From assembly GCA_013350335.1 (NCBI GenBank), contig CM023534.1, forward strand, positions 3,534,001 through 3,598,000: DNA of 64,000 nucleotides. Reading direction: 5' to 3'. How positions within the stretch are numbered: the stretch's first letter is position 1; every line of letters begins with the position of its first letter. The position numbers and the translations under genes were made by a program. The stretch is from Chimonanthus salicifolius. Taxonomy: Eukaryota > Streptophyta > Magnoliopsida > Laurales > Calycanthaceae. The notes under the pieces were generated by a model. The model was given only the letters and a program-made list of their open reading frames with translations. It did no database searches and was not told where the DNA came from. Positions 25,059 to 37,392 of this stretch are shown in pieces.

Positions 25059-25621
25059 TTTTCAAAAGGTACTTGAGTTCCATGCATCTGAGCAGGCCGC
25101 TAAAAGTATTCAACCAGAGTTTTTCCAGCACCGATCCCAAGCTTCCTTCATTTTGATACAAGTCCAGTGATCAAGTTCTTTATGATTTTTTGTCAAAGCC
25201 TTTTTAAGCTCTTGAATGAATGGTAAATTTTAAAACCAAGGGTGCCATCTATAAAATAGTACTCAGCTAATGTTGATTTTATACCTAACAAAGATTAAGT
25301 TGTGTGTTACTGCAAAAATCTTCGAACTGCTTGAGACTTGGATACATGAACACATTATCAGGAAAGAGGAACAAAAGGAGAATGCTAATGCTAGTTTCCA
25401 CATAATTGCAAGACAATTCAATCCCAAGAGGAACTCTAACAGTGAAGACAATGAAAGGTATATGACGCACTTAAACCTGCAAAAAAGAGAATGATCTTTT
25501 GCTGCAGTAGATTCAAAATGGTAGAATTAAAAAAAGCAAATACAATCCTCAGGCTCTGCACATGTTACTTCTTAATTATGAAGTACTAACCGTTATATAT
25601 AAGAAGAATTTGATGTATACC

Positions 25622-25690
25622 TTTTTTTTCAATGATCAAGGTGTCGAGGCTTTTTAGAGTAGTCGATTAATCGACGGGACATGTGCGAAT
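25622..25690 (-). mobile_element. Truncated SINE 3' end
   Basis: The - strand reads cgattaatcgactactc ... gcctcgacaccttgatcat followed by A-run, matching the gattagtcg...ggacacc-A(n) 3' module of the other SINEs. The 5' part is missing. Confidence 0.5.
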
Positions 25691-26667
25691 AATTAAAAGG
25701 AAATGCTCTTTTGAAATAGAGTGAGAATTAAACTCAACACTTCCGTGTTGTATACTTTTTCGTTTAAAAATGTGAAAATGAGTTGAGATGAAATTGAGAC
25801 TTTGATGACTAGAGGAATGAAGAAAGAAAGGAAAAAAAAAATCAGTTTCACAAAAGAAAAAAAGAAGAAAATAAAACCCAATTTCTGAAATGAACAGTGA
25901 AATTTAGAAAACATTTTGTCCAGAAGCAAATCAAGTGATGGTGTAACTTAGCCTTTTCATGATTATAAACATGTACAGGTCATTTACTAAATTCCATGTC
26001 TAAGCCTGTAGTACAGAACAAAAAAACTCTTCAAAGTTAAAACCCCGCATTTAGACTTTTGCAGTGAACAGAGATATGGCCAACAGATACACATTGTGAA
26101 CTTAAAGAGAAGGAACCCAACATGAAATCTCTGTAAAACAAGTTATCGAGCAGCAGCCACAATTACCTAACATGTCCTTTTATCTCCTCTCTACGTTTTC
26201 AATCTACAGCCTCTCAACTAAATTCATTTGGGATAAAAAAAAACTATGTCATGGAGAAACTAAATGAATAATAAATTCCTCTCTGGGAGTTTAGCAGTTG
26301 AAATTAAGTAATAGCCACTCGAATCAACATTCAAGAAAGAGACAGCTTTTCATTTTCAGTATAGAAGACAGCTTCTTCCTGTACACTTAGTAACTGCAAC
26401 AGAACTACAGAAGTATAGCATGAGAGTGACCGATCATACAATAGAATCAAAAGAAGACTATATATGACAGTAGAAGATGCAATGACATATTGGGAGCTTG
26501 GAGGAACTCTGATGATTATGCAAATACAACACACTCGGAGGAAACCAAATACCTCAAAACTCGACCCAATTGCCAAATTTGAATCACTTCCAAGTTCCAA
26601 CGTGAATGTGAATGATAATCACTTTGATTAAATCGTATCAGTATCAGTGTCCATTTTTAAAAGATCC

Positions 26668-27561
26668 TCATGAATCTAATGGTGCCTTTATACAGAAAAC
26701 ACTTCCCCCCTGCTCAACATCAGCACCACTGGGACTGCATGGAATGGTCCTTGTGTCCCTGCTCAGAAGCCTCTTCAGTGACCTCAAACGCGTTGATGCC
26801 AGTGGAGACTTCAGTTCGCCTTCTTGAAATCGCACAGACGAGGATGATGGTGAATGAGAGCTCTCAGTCAACTGCCTTGGTATGTCAATGACTAAGGTTC
26901 CATTTCCCTCCATTTTAGCTGAAGCAGATGAAGAAGAAGTATCCTCTTCAACAGGCACAGATCCACCGGTGCTGACCTGATCTTGGTTACCCCAAAATAA
27001 GATGTTTGTCGGTAAATGCGGTGAATCAGTTGAATGTCCATCTGCTGGATTGGCCTCAGGAGTCCGAATTTCCTGCCCTGCCAATTCAGGGACTGAAGAT
27101 TCCAATGCTACCAGATTCCTGCAAAGCGGGCAGGTTGAATGCGAGTGGAACCACATGTCAATGCAATCCAAATGGAATCCATGATTGCATTTGGGGAGGA
27201 GGCGGGCTTTCTCACCATCGGATAGTTCACAAAGGCAGACGGCACATTCTAATCCATCCTTGAATTCACTAGGATGGAATACAACAACAGGAAGAGACCG
27301 GATGACTGACGGTTCAAGGCCCCGACGTGGAGAAAGAACAGAGTCATCATTGGTGCCAAAGACCAATCGGTGACGGCTCTGGTTCTGTGTATGGGCTGCT
27401 GCAGCATTACGGCGCCAAAACCATTTGGCATATAGATGGAGGAAGACGATGAAGATGATAGTCAAGAAGAGAAGTATGATTGCTGCAAACATGAACTTAC
27501 CACTCATGGATATGGCACCAGACTCCTTGAAGGAGTAGTCAAGATTGGAACCACCACCCAT
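26668..27561 (-). CDS. ATL-family RING-H2 E3 ubiquitin ligase, membrane-anchored
   Basis: Intronless, 297 aa, as is usual for ATL genes. Residues about 22-44 form one transmembrane helix (FMFAAIILLFLTIIFIVFLH). A GLD-type motif follows (GLEPSVIRSLPVVVF, 81-95). The RING-H2 finger is complete: C106, C109, C125, H127, H130, C133, C144, C147, with the ATL-specific spacing and W137 for E2 contact. The Ser-rich tail ends with LASTRLRSLKRLLSRDTR and a Cys-containing C-terminus. Such proteins ubiquitinate targets at plasma membrane or endomembranes; many are elicitor-responsive (family knowledge). Start chosen at MGGGSNLDYS (27561): the frame stays open upstream for 32 codons, but these are translated (GT)n/(GA)n microsatellite (VCVCVC, EREREREEEE). 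Family assignment is strong; the exact orthologue is not resolved. Confidence 0.95.
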   Translation of the reverse strand: MGGGSNLDYSFKESGAISMSGKFMFAAIILLFLTIIFIVFLHLYAKWFWRRNAAAAHTQNQSRHRLVFGTNDDSVLSPRRGLEPSVIRSLPVVVFHPSEFKDGLECAVCLCELSDGEKARLLPKCNHGFHLDCIDMWFHSHSTCPLCRNLVALESSVPELAGQEIRTPEANPADGHSTDSPHLPTNILFWGNQDQVSTGGSVPVEEDTSSSSASAKMEGNGTLVIDIPRQLTESSHSPSSSSVRFQEGELKSPLASTRLRSLKRLLSRDTRTIPCSPSGADVEQGGSVFCIKAPLDS

Positions 27562-27574
27562 TGCTTCTTCTTCT

Positions 27575-27614
<40 letters not shown>

Positions 27615-27615
27615 T
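27562..27615. repeat. Microsatellite (GT)n(GA)n(GAA)n abutting the ATL start codon
   Basis: On the gene strand the leader reads (GT)n, then (GA)n, then GAAGAAGAAGC directly before ATG. It sits where ribosomes scan, so length changes would alter the 5' leader. Confidence 0.95.
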
Positions 27616-28634
27616 CAAATAAGGATGTGAAAAATCCAATTCCAGCTGTATGAGCAAAACCAGAGGATTTGAACTTCCTCAAGCACTGAGAGCAAAACCC
27701 ATAAGGGGGTTTTCACTTTCTCAAGCTGCAATCAGAATCACAGCAGAACTGAGGTAAGATTATCCTTCCCTCGATCTCTCACACACTCAAAATTCCTACC
27801 ATATATGCAAAACACATAGAGGAACTCCCTTTCTTTTTTTCTACTTTCTCTATTAGAAATCGAGATCTGAGAAGAAACCAAAAAAGAAGAAATTTCAAAC
27901 AAACCAACAAAGAACCCAGAAAGGATTCACACCCTTTTTTTCTCCAGACAATGGAATCCGAAATCTGAGAAAGGCCCAGAAACTGTTGTGAGCAGGGAGG
28001 ATCTCTATTCTATCTCAAATGAATAGATAAAACTTTTGTTAAGGAGAAGAGCTGAGGTTTGTTAGTTCATTATATAGGTGGATTGGAAGACCAAAGTTGT
28101 AGAATTTCATTGAAGGAAAGAAGAAGAGTGGAGAGGTTTCAAAGAAAGAAAGAAAGGGGGATGGATTATGGGTGATGATGAAATGAATGAGTTGTTGAGA
28201 AAAAGACTGCTGCCATGTGACCATTCTCAGAAGGGGACTTCAGAAATCTCGTTTGAGACGTGGATCTCGGCCGAAAAACAAGCCTAAGAGATTGGTTTTT
28301 CACTTTCCACGTCGGGGGTGGGGGGTGTAGATGTGAATGGAATACGAAAGGAGAAATTCGAAGTCTTCACTGTTGGGGGAGAAATTATTTAATTAAATAT
28401 TTTTAATAATTTATTAAAATATGTCTAGCGTCAATGTTCAAGAGATCGATATTTTTTTTTTTTTTTTAAATTTACGTGTGAAAAAATTACGGACTTCTAC
28501 AGATAAATTCACTATCTAAAGAAATTATCTTTTCATTTAAATTACAGCTATATGACAGTTTCACTCTAATGTAGTTTTCATTGAGTGGTTGTTAATTAAA
28601 AATCTAATTATTATTATTATTTATATAAATTAGG

Positions 28635-28850
28635 AGTGTAAATCTCGATAAATACGATATGCATCAGCTGATATTTATAATAGCGGCATAGATTCGATAT
28701 ATATCAGCAATATATATTACTGATTCCGATCAATATTGATAGCTTTTTAAAAAAAATAAAAAAATAAGAAAAATAAATTTATCAGCCAAGATGTTAACCG
28801 ATATTCCAATATCAGTCGATACTGAGATTTATACCTCTATATAAACTATG
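28635..28850. repeat. Dispersed AT-rich palindromic repeat (GATAT...ATATC type), copy 1
   Basis: Contains many short inverted motifs such as cgatatatatcag, gatcaatattgat and ccgatattccaatatcag, and the phrase aaatttatcagccaagatg. The same phrase (aaatttattagccgagatt) and palindromes recur at 56715-56860. Confidence 0.6.
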
Positions 28851-31188
28851 ACTTTTAAATATTGCATATATAATTTAATTTCAGCAGAATTTCCAATGGT
28901 TTTACAAATTTATAATCATCGTGACGACCATCATCAGCGTTCTATAAAACTTTATTTATTTGTTGAACTAACTAATGCACGATCTTCTATTTTTTTTTCC
29001 ATATTTGTAGGACAGAATACTACAGACACCGCTCAGCATGTTTACGTTACGTCTCCCACTTGACCTTCTTCAACAAATAATAATAATTCCTTAATAAAGC
29101 AGAAGATTAAGAGAATCAGAAGTCACCTCTTTGAGCTGACACGTGTTGTTGGCCTGTCTTTAGTTGATGAGAAGAAAATTGTCCGGTTTCGCCGTCTGAC
29201 CGGTGGTCGGCCATGGTTCGGTCATCCAAACGTTTGACCGTGGGTCCCACAGAGTAGGTCGGTTAATCCCAATTCACAACTATTATATATTTATATCTGC
29301 TGAGCTAAGAGTTCTCTACTCCACAATCTTAAGTCTTAACACAAGATAACGATACAGATCACCCAACCGAGTAACGTGTCCCATACGTACGAGTTCATCA
29401 AAATGTTTTATGGCCACTCTTATTTTAATTTTATTTTTAATTCTAATAGTCATACTAAAAAAATTATTTATTTATTATTTTATACAAATTTATATATCAA
29501 TTTTTATGAAATTATTTAATCCATTATTAGATGATCAAATGAAAAAAACTTGATTAAAAAATTTACAAGTTCATCACAATTCTCTTCTTTGATCTATTTA
29601 ACACGAAGTTTAATATTTTAACAAAATTGTAGATGTGATATAGATATAAATATGTTAAGAAATTTGATAAATAGTTTGATTTTTTTATCAATAGGATCTA
29701 TTTATCTCAAATATCACCATTTGTTGTCATTCTTATTATTAGGATGATAGTATAAAAATATTTATTTTATTATTAAACATGGACTGCATTAAAAAAAATT
29801 GTTGAATTTATAATTTTTTAAAATATTAAAATCCCAATTTTTTATTTTTTATATTTCTAGGAATATGGGTAAGTTTATTCAATTAATATAGTGGATGGGT
29901 CAATCAAATTTATCATATGAAGTTCAAAAACAGAGCTTTCTGACTTGTTATACAAATTTGCCCACAATATACAATTCAATTATGCACAGACGAAAATCTT
30001 TTAAAAATAACATTTTATTTTTAATAGAATAAAAATTTAATTAATTAATGATGATGAAATATATATTATCATTTTTTTATAAAGTCAAGGTTAGCAAAAC
30101 ATGAAGCACTAACTTATCTAATAATATGGATGCATAGAGAATGCAATGTGAGGTTGCTACATTGCTGACAGATGAAATAGAAATAAAGCAGAAATTCAAA
30201 GACAATGGAGTGAAGAGGAAGGTTTGATGTATCTGTGTCTTTCATTTTGTCTTAGGAACTTTTTAAGTGAATAAATGACTGTTTTGTGTGTAATAATGGT
30301 AAGGTACATGTAACAATTAAAGAAGAAGAGAATAATATAGGTAGAAAAATGGCCAATTCCATACTAGCAAGACAACTAATAAGAGGAAAATAAATATTGT
30401 AATACCCTGCCTCGGATTATGCGTGTTTTACCTCGTTAATCGTGTTTTGACCGGTTGATCTTGAGGTTTTCGGTTAGGGCTTCGAGGAAAGCCCAAGTGT
30501 GGCCCAATCCGAGCTCGTAAGCTTAGAGAGCCAGCCCGTTCAGCTGGAGGGGTATTTTGGTAATTTACCGCTTTTGGATGCGATTTTATGAATTATATTG
30601 ATATGTGTGTAATATTGGTGGATAATACTCTCCTTAATAAAGGATTTGCATCTATTATTTCAAAAGGAAATTATTTTCTGAAAATGATATTTAAATATCG
30701 CCCGAAAGAGAGTTTTAATTGTTTTAAATAATTTCGGGAAAGAAATAAATTTTGAAAATTATATTGGGTGTTAGACCATTTTAAAAATGATTTAGATATT
30801 TCATTTCATCTCAAAATAAGATTTACAAATCAGTTATTTTTACGTTTGTTTAATTAAGTAATTATGGGTAAAATATGATTTTTGTTTAAATCAAAGGTTT
30901 TTATTGAGAGATAAAAACTGAAATTTCTATAGTGACCTAGGTTTTAAAAACCCAACCCATCTGTAAGGTTGGATTAAGTTTTTGAGGTCTTAAATTAGTA
31001 CTTTTAGTTTTAAAAATCAAAATTTCTTAAACAAGGCCCTTTCTGCAAATTGGAAAATATTTGGGGACTGATCTGCAAAAGCAGAGCAGCCTGCACACGC
31101 CATGCCGCGTGCACTGGCCGCTCGGCGGTGATGATTTCCTTCAACCGTCCCGTCCCATCCTCCCAGCCGATTTTCCGGCCAGCAAGCC

Positions 31189-31195
31189 TATAAAT
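31189..31195 (+). promoter_or_regulatory. TATA box of the solo LTR
   Basis: TATAAAT downstream of a C-rich stretch and followed by pyrimidine-rich sequence suitable for initiation. Whether this solo LTR still drives transcription cannot be told. Confidence 0.5.
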
Positions 31196-31684
31196 TCAAG
31201 CCTCTTCCGATCGTTTGAAACTCCCAGCAGATTTCTGCATTTCTTCCCTCTCTAATCTCTGTTTAAATTCCATCCGACAGACCTGCTGAGCTTCTGTTTT
31301 CCAGTAACAGTAAGCTAAGTGGGAGATTTTCCAAACACCCGAATTTCAGACCAGGAACCGGGACAAAGGTATCCATTGCATTCCTTTTTAAATTCTAACC
31401 GATTTAGAATCAAACAAAACCGATTTTGACCCTGTTTTGATGGAGAAAAACCTGTTTTAAGTTTTAAGAAAAACCATGGGTTTCATGTACCTGTGAGCTT
31501 TCACTGTTAAAATCAGTTGACCCTTTGAGCTCCAAACCAATCCCTGTGTAAAGAGGACTCCCAGAGGAGTCCATCAAACCAGACCGATGTGAAAAACGAA
31601 TCCGGGAAGCCCTCCCTTTCTGGAATCGCATTTCACCCTGTTTCCGCCGTCACTGTCTGCTGGTGCAGACAGTTGAGGAAGACG

Positions 31685-32055
31685 ACTCTCGGAAGGTCCG
31701 AGAACCGTTCTTCGGAAGGTCCGAACCTTCGGACGGTCTGACCCTCGGACGTTCCGAGCTTCACCCCGAAGCCCAGCACGCCCGAGGCGAACTTGACCCT
31801 TCGGACGCACCGAGCCGAGCTCGGAAGGACTGAGCCCAGTTCGGAAGGACCGTCAGCCTTCGGACGTTTCGAGCTTCAACCCGAAGCCCAGACCGCCGAG
31901 GCGAGCCAGACCCTTTTCGGAAGGACCGAGCCAGCCCGGAAGATCCGAACACCTTCGGAAGGTCCGATCCCAGTCTTCGGACGATCCGAAGTCAGGCCTC
32001 AAGATCCGAGGCCAGTAACCCAGTTCTAAGTGGTTCGGATAATCCGAAGCCATAA
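31685..32055. repeat. Array of degenerate TTCGGA(N)TCCGAA palindromes inside the solo LTR
   Basis: About a dozen half or full copies of cggaaggtccga, cggacggtctga and cggacgttccga follow each other at irregular 15-50-bp spacing, joined by spacers of which one (cttca-cccgaagccca) is itself repeated near 31760 and 31875. The array accounts for several short arginine/serine-rich open frames that are not genes. Confidence 0.85.
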
Positions 32056-33744
32056 CCCAAGTTCTGAAGTGATGTTCCGAGGGACCCGTTTTTTAAAATA
32101 ATAAAATACTGTTGATTATTGTTTTAATATTTATTGTTTATTGTGTCGCTTGTATATGATGATTCATACCCCCTGTTAATTAAAATTGTACTAACCCATT
32201 TTCCTCTTATTATTTATAGTGTAAATACTATTGTATACGCTTTCAGTCCGACACTAGTCGGGAACTGAGTGATTCACTTCCAGGCCGACACTATAGTCGG
32301 GCACTGAGTGACCTCGAGGCCTACTCAAAATGTCAGCTCTGGTCCATGTCCAGAAGACAACCGAGAAGTGACCCGAGGATCTAGACCTTACTCAATAAGT
32401 CAATCTAGTCAATGCCTAGAAGACAATATGAGTTTGGACTGAGCCCCTTATGTTTATTATATTATTATCTTGTGGATGATTTTAAAAGGATAGAAACCAA
32501 GTAGGAGACTCATTCCATTAACCCTGGATATTTTGTGGGAAAACGTGTGATTTCCAAAATTCTACGTATATGTACGTATTTGTAATGTATATTGATTGCG
32601 CACTTATATGTTGTTTGACAGAGACCGCGAAACCACACGATCACGGTGAGGGAACTTAACTCTGCAGATTTTGTAAACAGGTGTTATATTGAGCAATGAG
32701 TGGTTTCGGTTTTGATGAACCCACTCATGTGCCTATACATGTTGCACTATGGTAAGAGTGCTGTGATGATTTGATATTACGGTGTTGACTGTATGTGTAT
32801 GTAAGACTGCTTCCACGTACCTGGGTTATTGAACCAATATCGGCCATATGAGAGATGGTTTATGTCTACTGGACCATGGGCGGACCATGCTGTCGTCAGT
32901 TGCTGACTTGAGGGTGTCAGTATCGGCTAAGTTTAAGAGCCGGAGATGTACTTGAAAGGATGTATTTTGACCGTGTCGGGACTTAATACTGGTCTCAGTG
33001 TAGTCGGCAGGCGTTACGGTGGATAATGGCAGTAATCGATAGTTTGATGATGTTATTATCTTATTTGAGATTATGCTTACTGTTATCAAGCATGTGATAT
33101 TGAACTGTTGCTAACATGTTTTGCTATTTACTTAATGTGCATCGTTAATTATCCTTCACTGGGCTAGTTAGCTCACACCACTCACCTTTCAGGCAATGAA
33201 CCCGAGGAGGAGGACCCTCTCTTTCAGGCTTAGGGCGTTTAAGCTGAAGCAGTGCCTTGGGATTCCCCCGAAGGGGAATGCCCTGATCTTTCTGTTGGTT
33301 CTTGGAACCGTTGTTTTTGTATTAAGTACCGGATGTGGTACTTAATTTATGTTGTAATCGGCTATGTTGCCATTTGAGACAATGTTATGATTGATTAATC
33401 AATGATGTTTGATTTTGATTATGTTATGTGTTGATGTTGTTTATGTCTTGGTTTTTTTTATGGTACATGTTTGAGTTCACTTAACGGACTAACGTATAAC
33501 CGCTGGGCTTAACTGTTGATCCGGCCCAACAAGAACGCTTGTGGTTTAGTTACTTCCCTTTCAAAAAAAAAAATCAGTCGCGTTCCGGGCCCATTGGTCG
33601 GGTCGGGGCGTGACAAATATAAATTATCATCAAGATCAACATAGTTAAACACAAAAAAACTTTTTAAATACACAACTTTACTATGATCTTAACAAAGTGT
33701 AAACACATAACTAAAAATTAAAATTTTAAATTTGAGTACAAGTC

Positions 33745-33810
33745 TTTATTTTTCTATGACTAATGTGTCTAGATCTCTTCGAGCATCCGACTAATCTCCA
33801 GAACCTATCA
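33745..33810 (-). mobile_element. Truncated SINE 3' end
   Basis: The - strand reads ggagattagtcggatgctcg ... ctagacacattagtcat then A-rich sequence, the shared SINE 3' module in decayed form. Confidence 0.4.
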
Positions 33811-35484
33811 GAATTTACTTCTACTTCCTCACCATCACTTCAACTCTTTTGAGTTATTAAAGTCTTCAATTTATAAATCTTTATAAGGGGAAAGATTAGA
33901 AAGGCCATAAAATTTCTAAAATGTAGTAGGTACTATTTTGAAAATTTGCTAATTATGCGCAATTGGTATGTGAGTGTATTCTCTAAGTTGTAATTAGTTA
34001 ATGAATTATCAAAGTCACAAACTTTATAAAAGATCTTATCGTATCGTTAACACCTTCAAACTGTAGATAACAAATTCACTTATCAACTGCCACATATATT
34101 CTAATAGCTTAAGGAATACATTTTTTTTTTTTTAACAATGAATTCTTCTGAGGCTTATCTGTATAATGAAATATTGAAGAGTATGAAGAGAAGAGATAAT
34201 TCATATTTGCTTTGACCACTAAATGCATGCTTAAGGAAACAAAAAAGGGTACTAATTTGCTAGTGGCTTAATTTAATTAATACTTGGAGATATGAAAGCT
34301 GACATTAATTTGAACGATTGACCATTAAGTTATCTTAGTTTTCACTTGATTAAAAGTTTAAAAGAGAAGCAAGTTGACATTAATTTGACATTTTGACGTC
34401 GGTAAGTGACATTTATGTTTATGCAGTCTGGCTTTGGTTGGGGACATGTGTGTCTTAGTACTTTTTTTATTATCATCATCATTTAGATTTTAATTCTTTT
34501 CATTTAAAATTTTATTTCATTTGAATTTATCAAAAATTATATTTTCTGTCCCTCCTTAATATCTCTCTCTAAAATCAGTCTCTGGCTTTTAATATCAGCC
34601 CATTTTTATAAGAAAAAAATATCTTTATTAAGCAATGATTATGAAATTGGATTAAATCTAATTTGTAATTAAATATATAAGAGGCAGTAGACATTTTGTT
34701 CAGCTTATCTCTGAAAGTGCCTTCCCATCTAATTTATCCGAAAATGAGCTAAGTCCATGGTAGGATAAGTTCTACACTATAAAAGAGAATATACTATTTC
34801 ACCAAAGAATTTTTATGAAATAAACTTTGATTCATTAAGAATATCGACAGAGATATCTTTCTCTAAAATGACAAATAATGAACGCAATTCTTTCTTTCCA
34901 CAATTAAATATGATTAATTTTTCTATAATGAAAAATGAAAAAAAGAAAGAAAAGAAAAGTAAACAGAGCTTTCATTGAAAGGCTCTTTCCGACACACGTT
35001 TAAGCATATCCATTAATAAGGAAAGAGACTTTTAACTGGCTTTCCCTGGAGGGACTGACTGTCATTTTTAAACTCACAGAATGTGAGGAAAATGAGAGTC
35101 AATATTTTTCTTTTTTAAGGAATTCATTTTCTATAGAGGGGCATAGAATTTTGATAAAGAAAAGGGGAAGATTTTTTTTCATTGGACAAGGCAACATCTT
35201 ATTTATTTATTTTATAAAAATAATATTTTTGATGCAGAAATAAAAACATCGGTTTTCATAGTCCGAAACGATGCCGAAGTGTATAGCGTGTTGTACAATA
35301 TAAATTACACTCAACGATAAAAATTCTTGTGAAATCAATTTCTTAAAAAAAAAAAAACAATTGTTAGACAAAAATTTCTGAAGGATTTCCTTTTTCATAT
35401 TCTGTACAATGGGGAACCATTAAACATCCGTTTCTGTCATGTTTAGTAGTAAGCAATATGGCAAATTGCACGGCCTAAAAACAC

Positions 35485-35665
35485 AAAGGGATTGGAGTTA
35501 TGGCCAAAAATCCGCTTAGGAAACAGGAGTTTTGAATTCGATTCCCATTCCACTCTAAAGGTCCACTTTCCGTAAAAGTATGTGGTGTGTGGGTAGAAAG
35601 ACTTCCGCATGCCCTGAGGATTAGTTGGGCGCTCTTAAAGGTTGTTTCCTAGTCGGGTGAAGGAT
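35485..35665 (+). mobile_element. SINE (Au-like), diverged copy
   Basis: Aligns by eye along its length with the element at 20191-20379: attggagttatggcc, taggaaacaggagtttt, the box B gaattcgattccc, gtatgtggtgtgtggg, ccgcatgccctgaggattag. No clear A-tail or target duplication remains. Confidence 0.75.
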
Positions 35666-36347
35666 CCACACTGAATTTCACCAAATTCATGTAATTAATA
35701 TTAATATTATTATTATTACTGTTGTTGTTGATGCAATTAGATATGTATAAAATTCTTTTTTCCAAAATAGAGTCGTAGAGATTCATTTTCCATACAAAAT
35801 TCGCTCGAATTGAACCATTGCACTTATCCCCTTCATCATTGTTACCACCATAAACCATATTTCCATCTTTGCAGAGGCCACTTCTAGTTGGGATGAATGG
35901 ACAGAGTAACCAATCAGATGTCTCAGTGTAGCGTAAACTTTCAGGGCAAGAACAAGTCAATGAGAAAGACCACCAAGCAAATATGATGGAAAACTTAGAT
36001 TAAGGCCTGATCAGCAGTCCATTTTGAAAATTGGAATTGAAAATGCACACTTGTGTAATATAGTCAATTCGCACATCTTGAATTTCACTGTGATTGAAGT
36101 GATGATGACAGTTGGATTGCATGTGTAAAAGAATGTGACCATACATGTTTGACCAGTGCAAAACTTTGATATGGAGCAGAAAGTATCAGAGTAAAGATGC
36201 TTTTCACTTTCTTAAATAAACAAAAATTCTTTTTTATTTTTTACATGTAGCCAGTGGGGGACCCATCAATTCTTAGTGGATTTTTATCCACCTACAGAAA
36301 CTTCGCTCAAAGACACTGTTGGCATGGGAATTGAAGTACATACCCGC

Positions 36348-36348
<1 letters not shown>

Positions 36349-36380
<32 letters not shown>
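36349..36380. repeat. (GA)n microsatellite
   Basis: About 15 GA units with one AA interruption. Confidence 0.95.
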
Positions 36381-37392
36381 TTGTGGGATTTGCAGATTAG
36401 AGATATAAGGATGATGAAATCATCATAAATCGAGGGCTTCAAAAAGGAGGGAGGCGGCCATGTTGTGAATAGCTAAAATACTCTTTATGTTTACATGTAT
36501 TGCAAAACCGTGTTGGATTCTTAGGACATCAGGTTTGAATAGCACACTACCGGAATCTGGCTCATTTAACAAATGGGTAAGGGAAAAAAACACACCAGAC
36601 CAAAATGTGGAAATGCATCCAGAGTCCAGACCCTTTTTTTTATTAGATCTTGTGACTTTATGAGATTCAAAACCCCATCGACAGCCTTAGTCACAGTGTA
36701 CCTAGTAACTAGTACGTGTGCTATAGGAAGAATGATTGTTGTATTGTACATTTGACACTTAGTGTATGTGAAATTTCCTAGCTTGATGGCTGTCCTGATG
36801 TAAAGACCACTGGCATGTTAGTGGGATCGACCAGCCAACAAGAGAGTAGTTTGTGCACCAGGTATCCACAAATATCAGCTCATCATAAGTTTAGTTTGGA
36901 CTATTGGATCCTATGACCAAGACTTAGCTTCAAAGAGGGGCGAGTCTCAACCATGACTGCGAAGTGATGTTCATGGCTTATTTATCTAAACAATGCATAT
37001 CGGATTAGATAATGCCCTAAATTTCTCCAATCGGGACGAATCTAAGCCTAAATTTGCTGGCCTGCAAATCATATGTTTGCCCATATGTAGGGTCCCATCT
37101 CAGACTATCACGTATGAATAACTCGATTGAGATTTCTTCAGTGAGGGCAGCACCAGCTGCAAACAAGGATATAACCTAACACCCATGGAAATGCAAAATC
37201 ATGAAGCAAATGAAGCAAAACGATTAAAACTGAATGACAGGATCAAAGAGAATTGATCATTCTAAAAAAAGAATTTAAGAAAATTAATCAAAACAATGCT
37301 ACTATACACCACTTAGAAATATTACTGGCAAGCTGCTACAGAAGTTCTTTAGCAAAATCAGGGCCAAATAATCATAATTGTGATTGCTCTAT

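Larger units (their letters stand above)
22723..26667. other. Intergenic region upstream of PAA and downstream of the ATL gene
   Basis: Holds the PAA promoter/5' leader (right after 22722), a pentanucleotide repeat at 22924-22947, SINE remnants at 24127-24345, 24899-25058 and 25622-25690, and the ATL 3' UTR at its right end. The rest is AT-rich with no supported exon. The in-frame open stretch extending the PAA start up to 22971 is 5' leader, not protein. Confidence 0.6.
27562..30392. other. ATL 5' leader/promoter and AT-rich intergenic sequence
   Basis: From 27562 leftwards in transcript sense comes the ATL 5' leader with a microsatellite (27562-27615) and purine-rich sequence to about 28030. 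A cluster of ttgacc/ggtcaa-like W-box cores occurs near 29060 and 29180-29250, 1.5-1.7 kb upstream. The ATATCGG-type palindromic repeat lies at 28635-28850. The rest is very AT-rich, with no supported gene. Confidence 0.5.
30393..33620 (+). mobile_element. Solo LTR, about 3.2 kb, probable Ty3/gypsy
   Basis: The segment 30398-33615 (3218 bp) starts TGTAATACCC and ends GGCGTGACA, and is flanked by a perfect 5-bp duplication AATAT (30393-30397 and 33616-33620). No coding remnant, primer site or second LTR is present, so it is a solo LTR left by unequal recombination. A TATA box (tataaat, 31189-31195) in a GC-richer zone gives the + orientation. The size suits large-LTR gypsy lineages such as Tekay/Del (inference). 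Its GC-rich central part (31060-32060) stands out against the AT-rich surroundings. Confidence 0.88.
33621..37392. other. Intergenic region downstream of the O-fucosyltransferase gene
   Basis: AT-rich and non-coding as far as can be seen. It contains SINE remnants at about 33745-33810 and 35485-35665, a GA microsatellite at 36349-36380 and several poly-A/T runs. The O-fucosyltransferase 3' UTR is at the right end. Confidence 0.55.

Noticed and set aside
26670..27431. Several open frames on the + strand opposite the ATL gene
   Set aside because: Shadows of the RING-H2 gene in other frames.
29180..29250. W-box cluster as a defence promoter of the ATL gene
   Set aside because: About 1.6 kb from the start codon, and TTGAC cores are common by chance; mentioned only in the region note.
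31574..32053. Overlapping open frames of 63-78 codons on both strands
   Set aside because: They are translations of the CG-rich palindrome array in the solo LTR, not genes.
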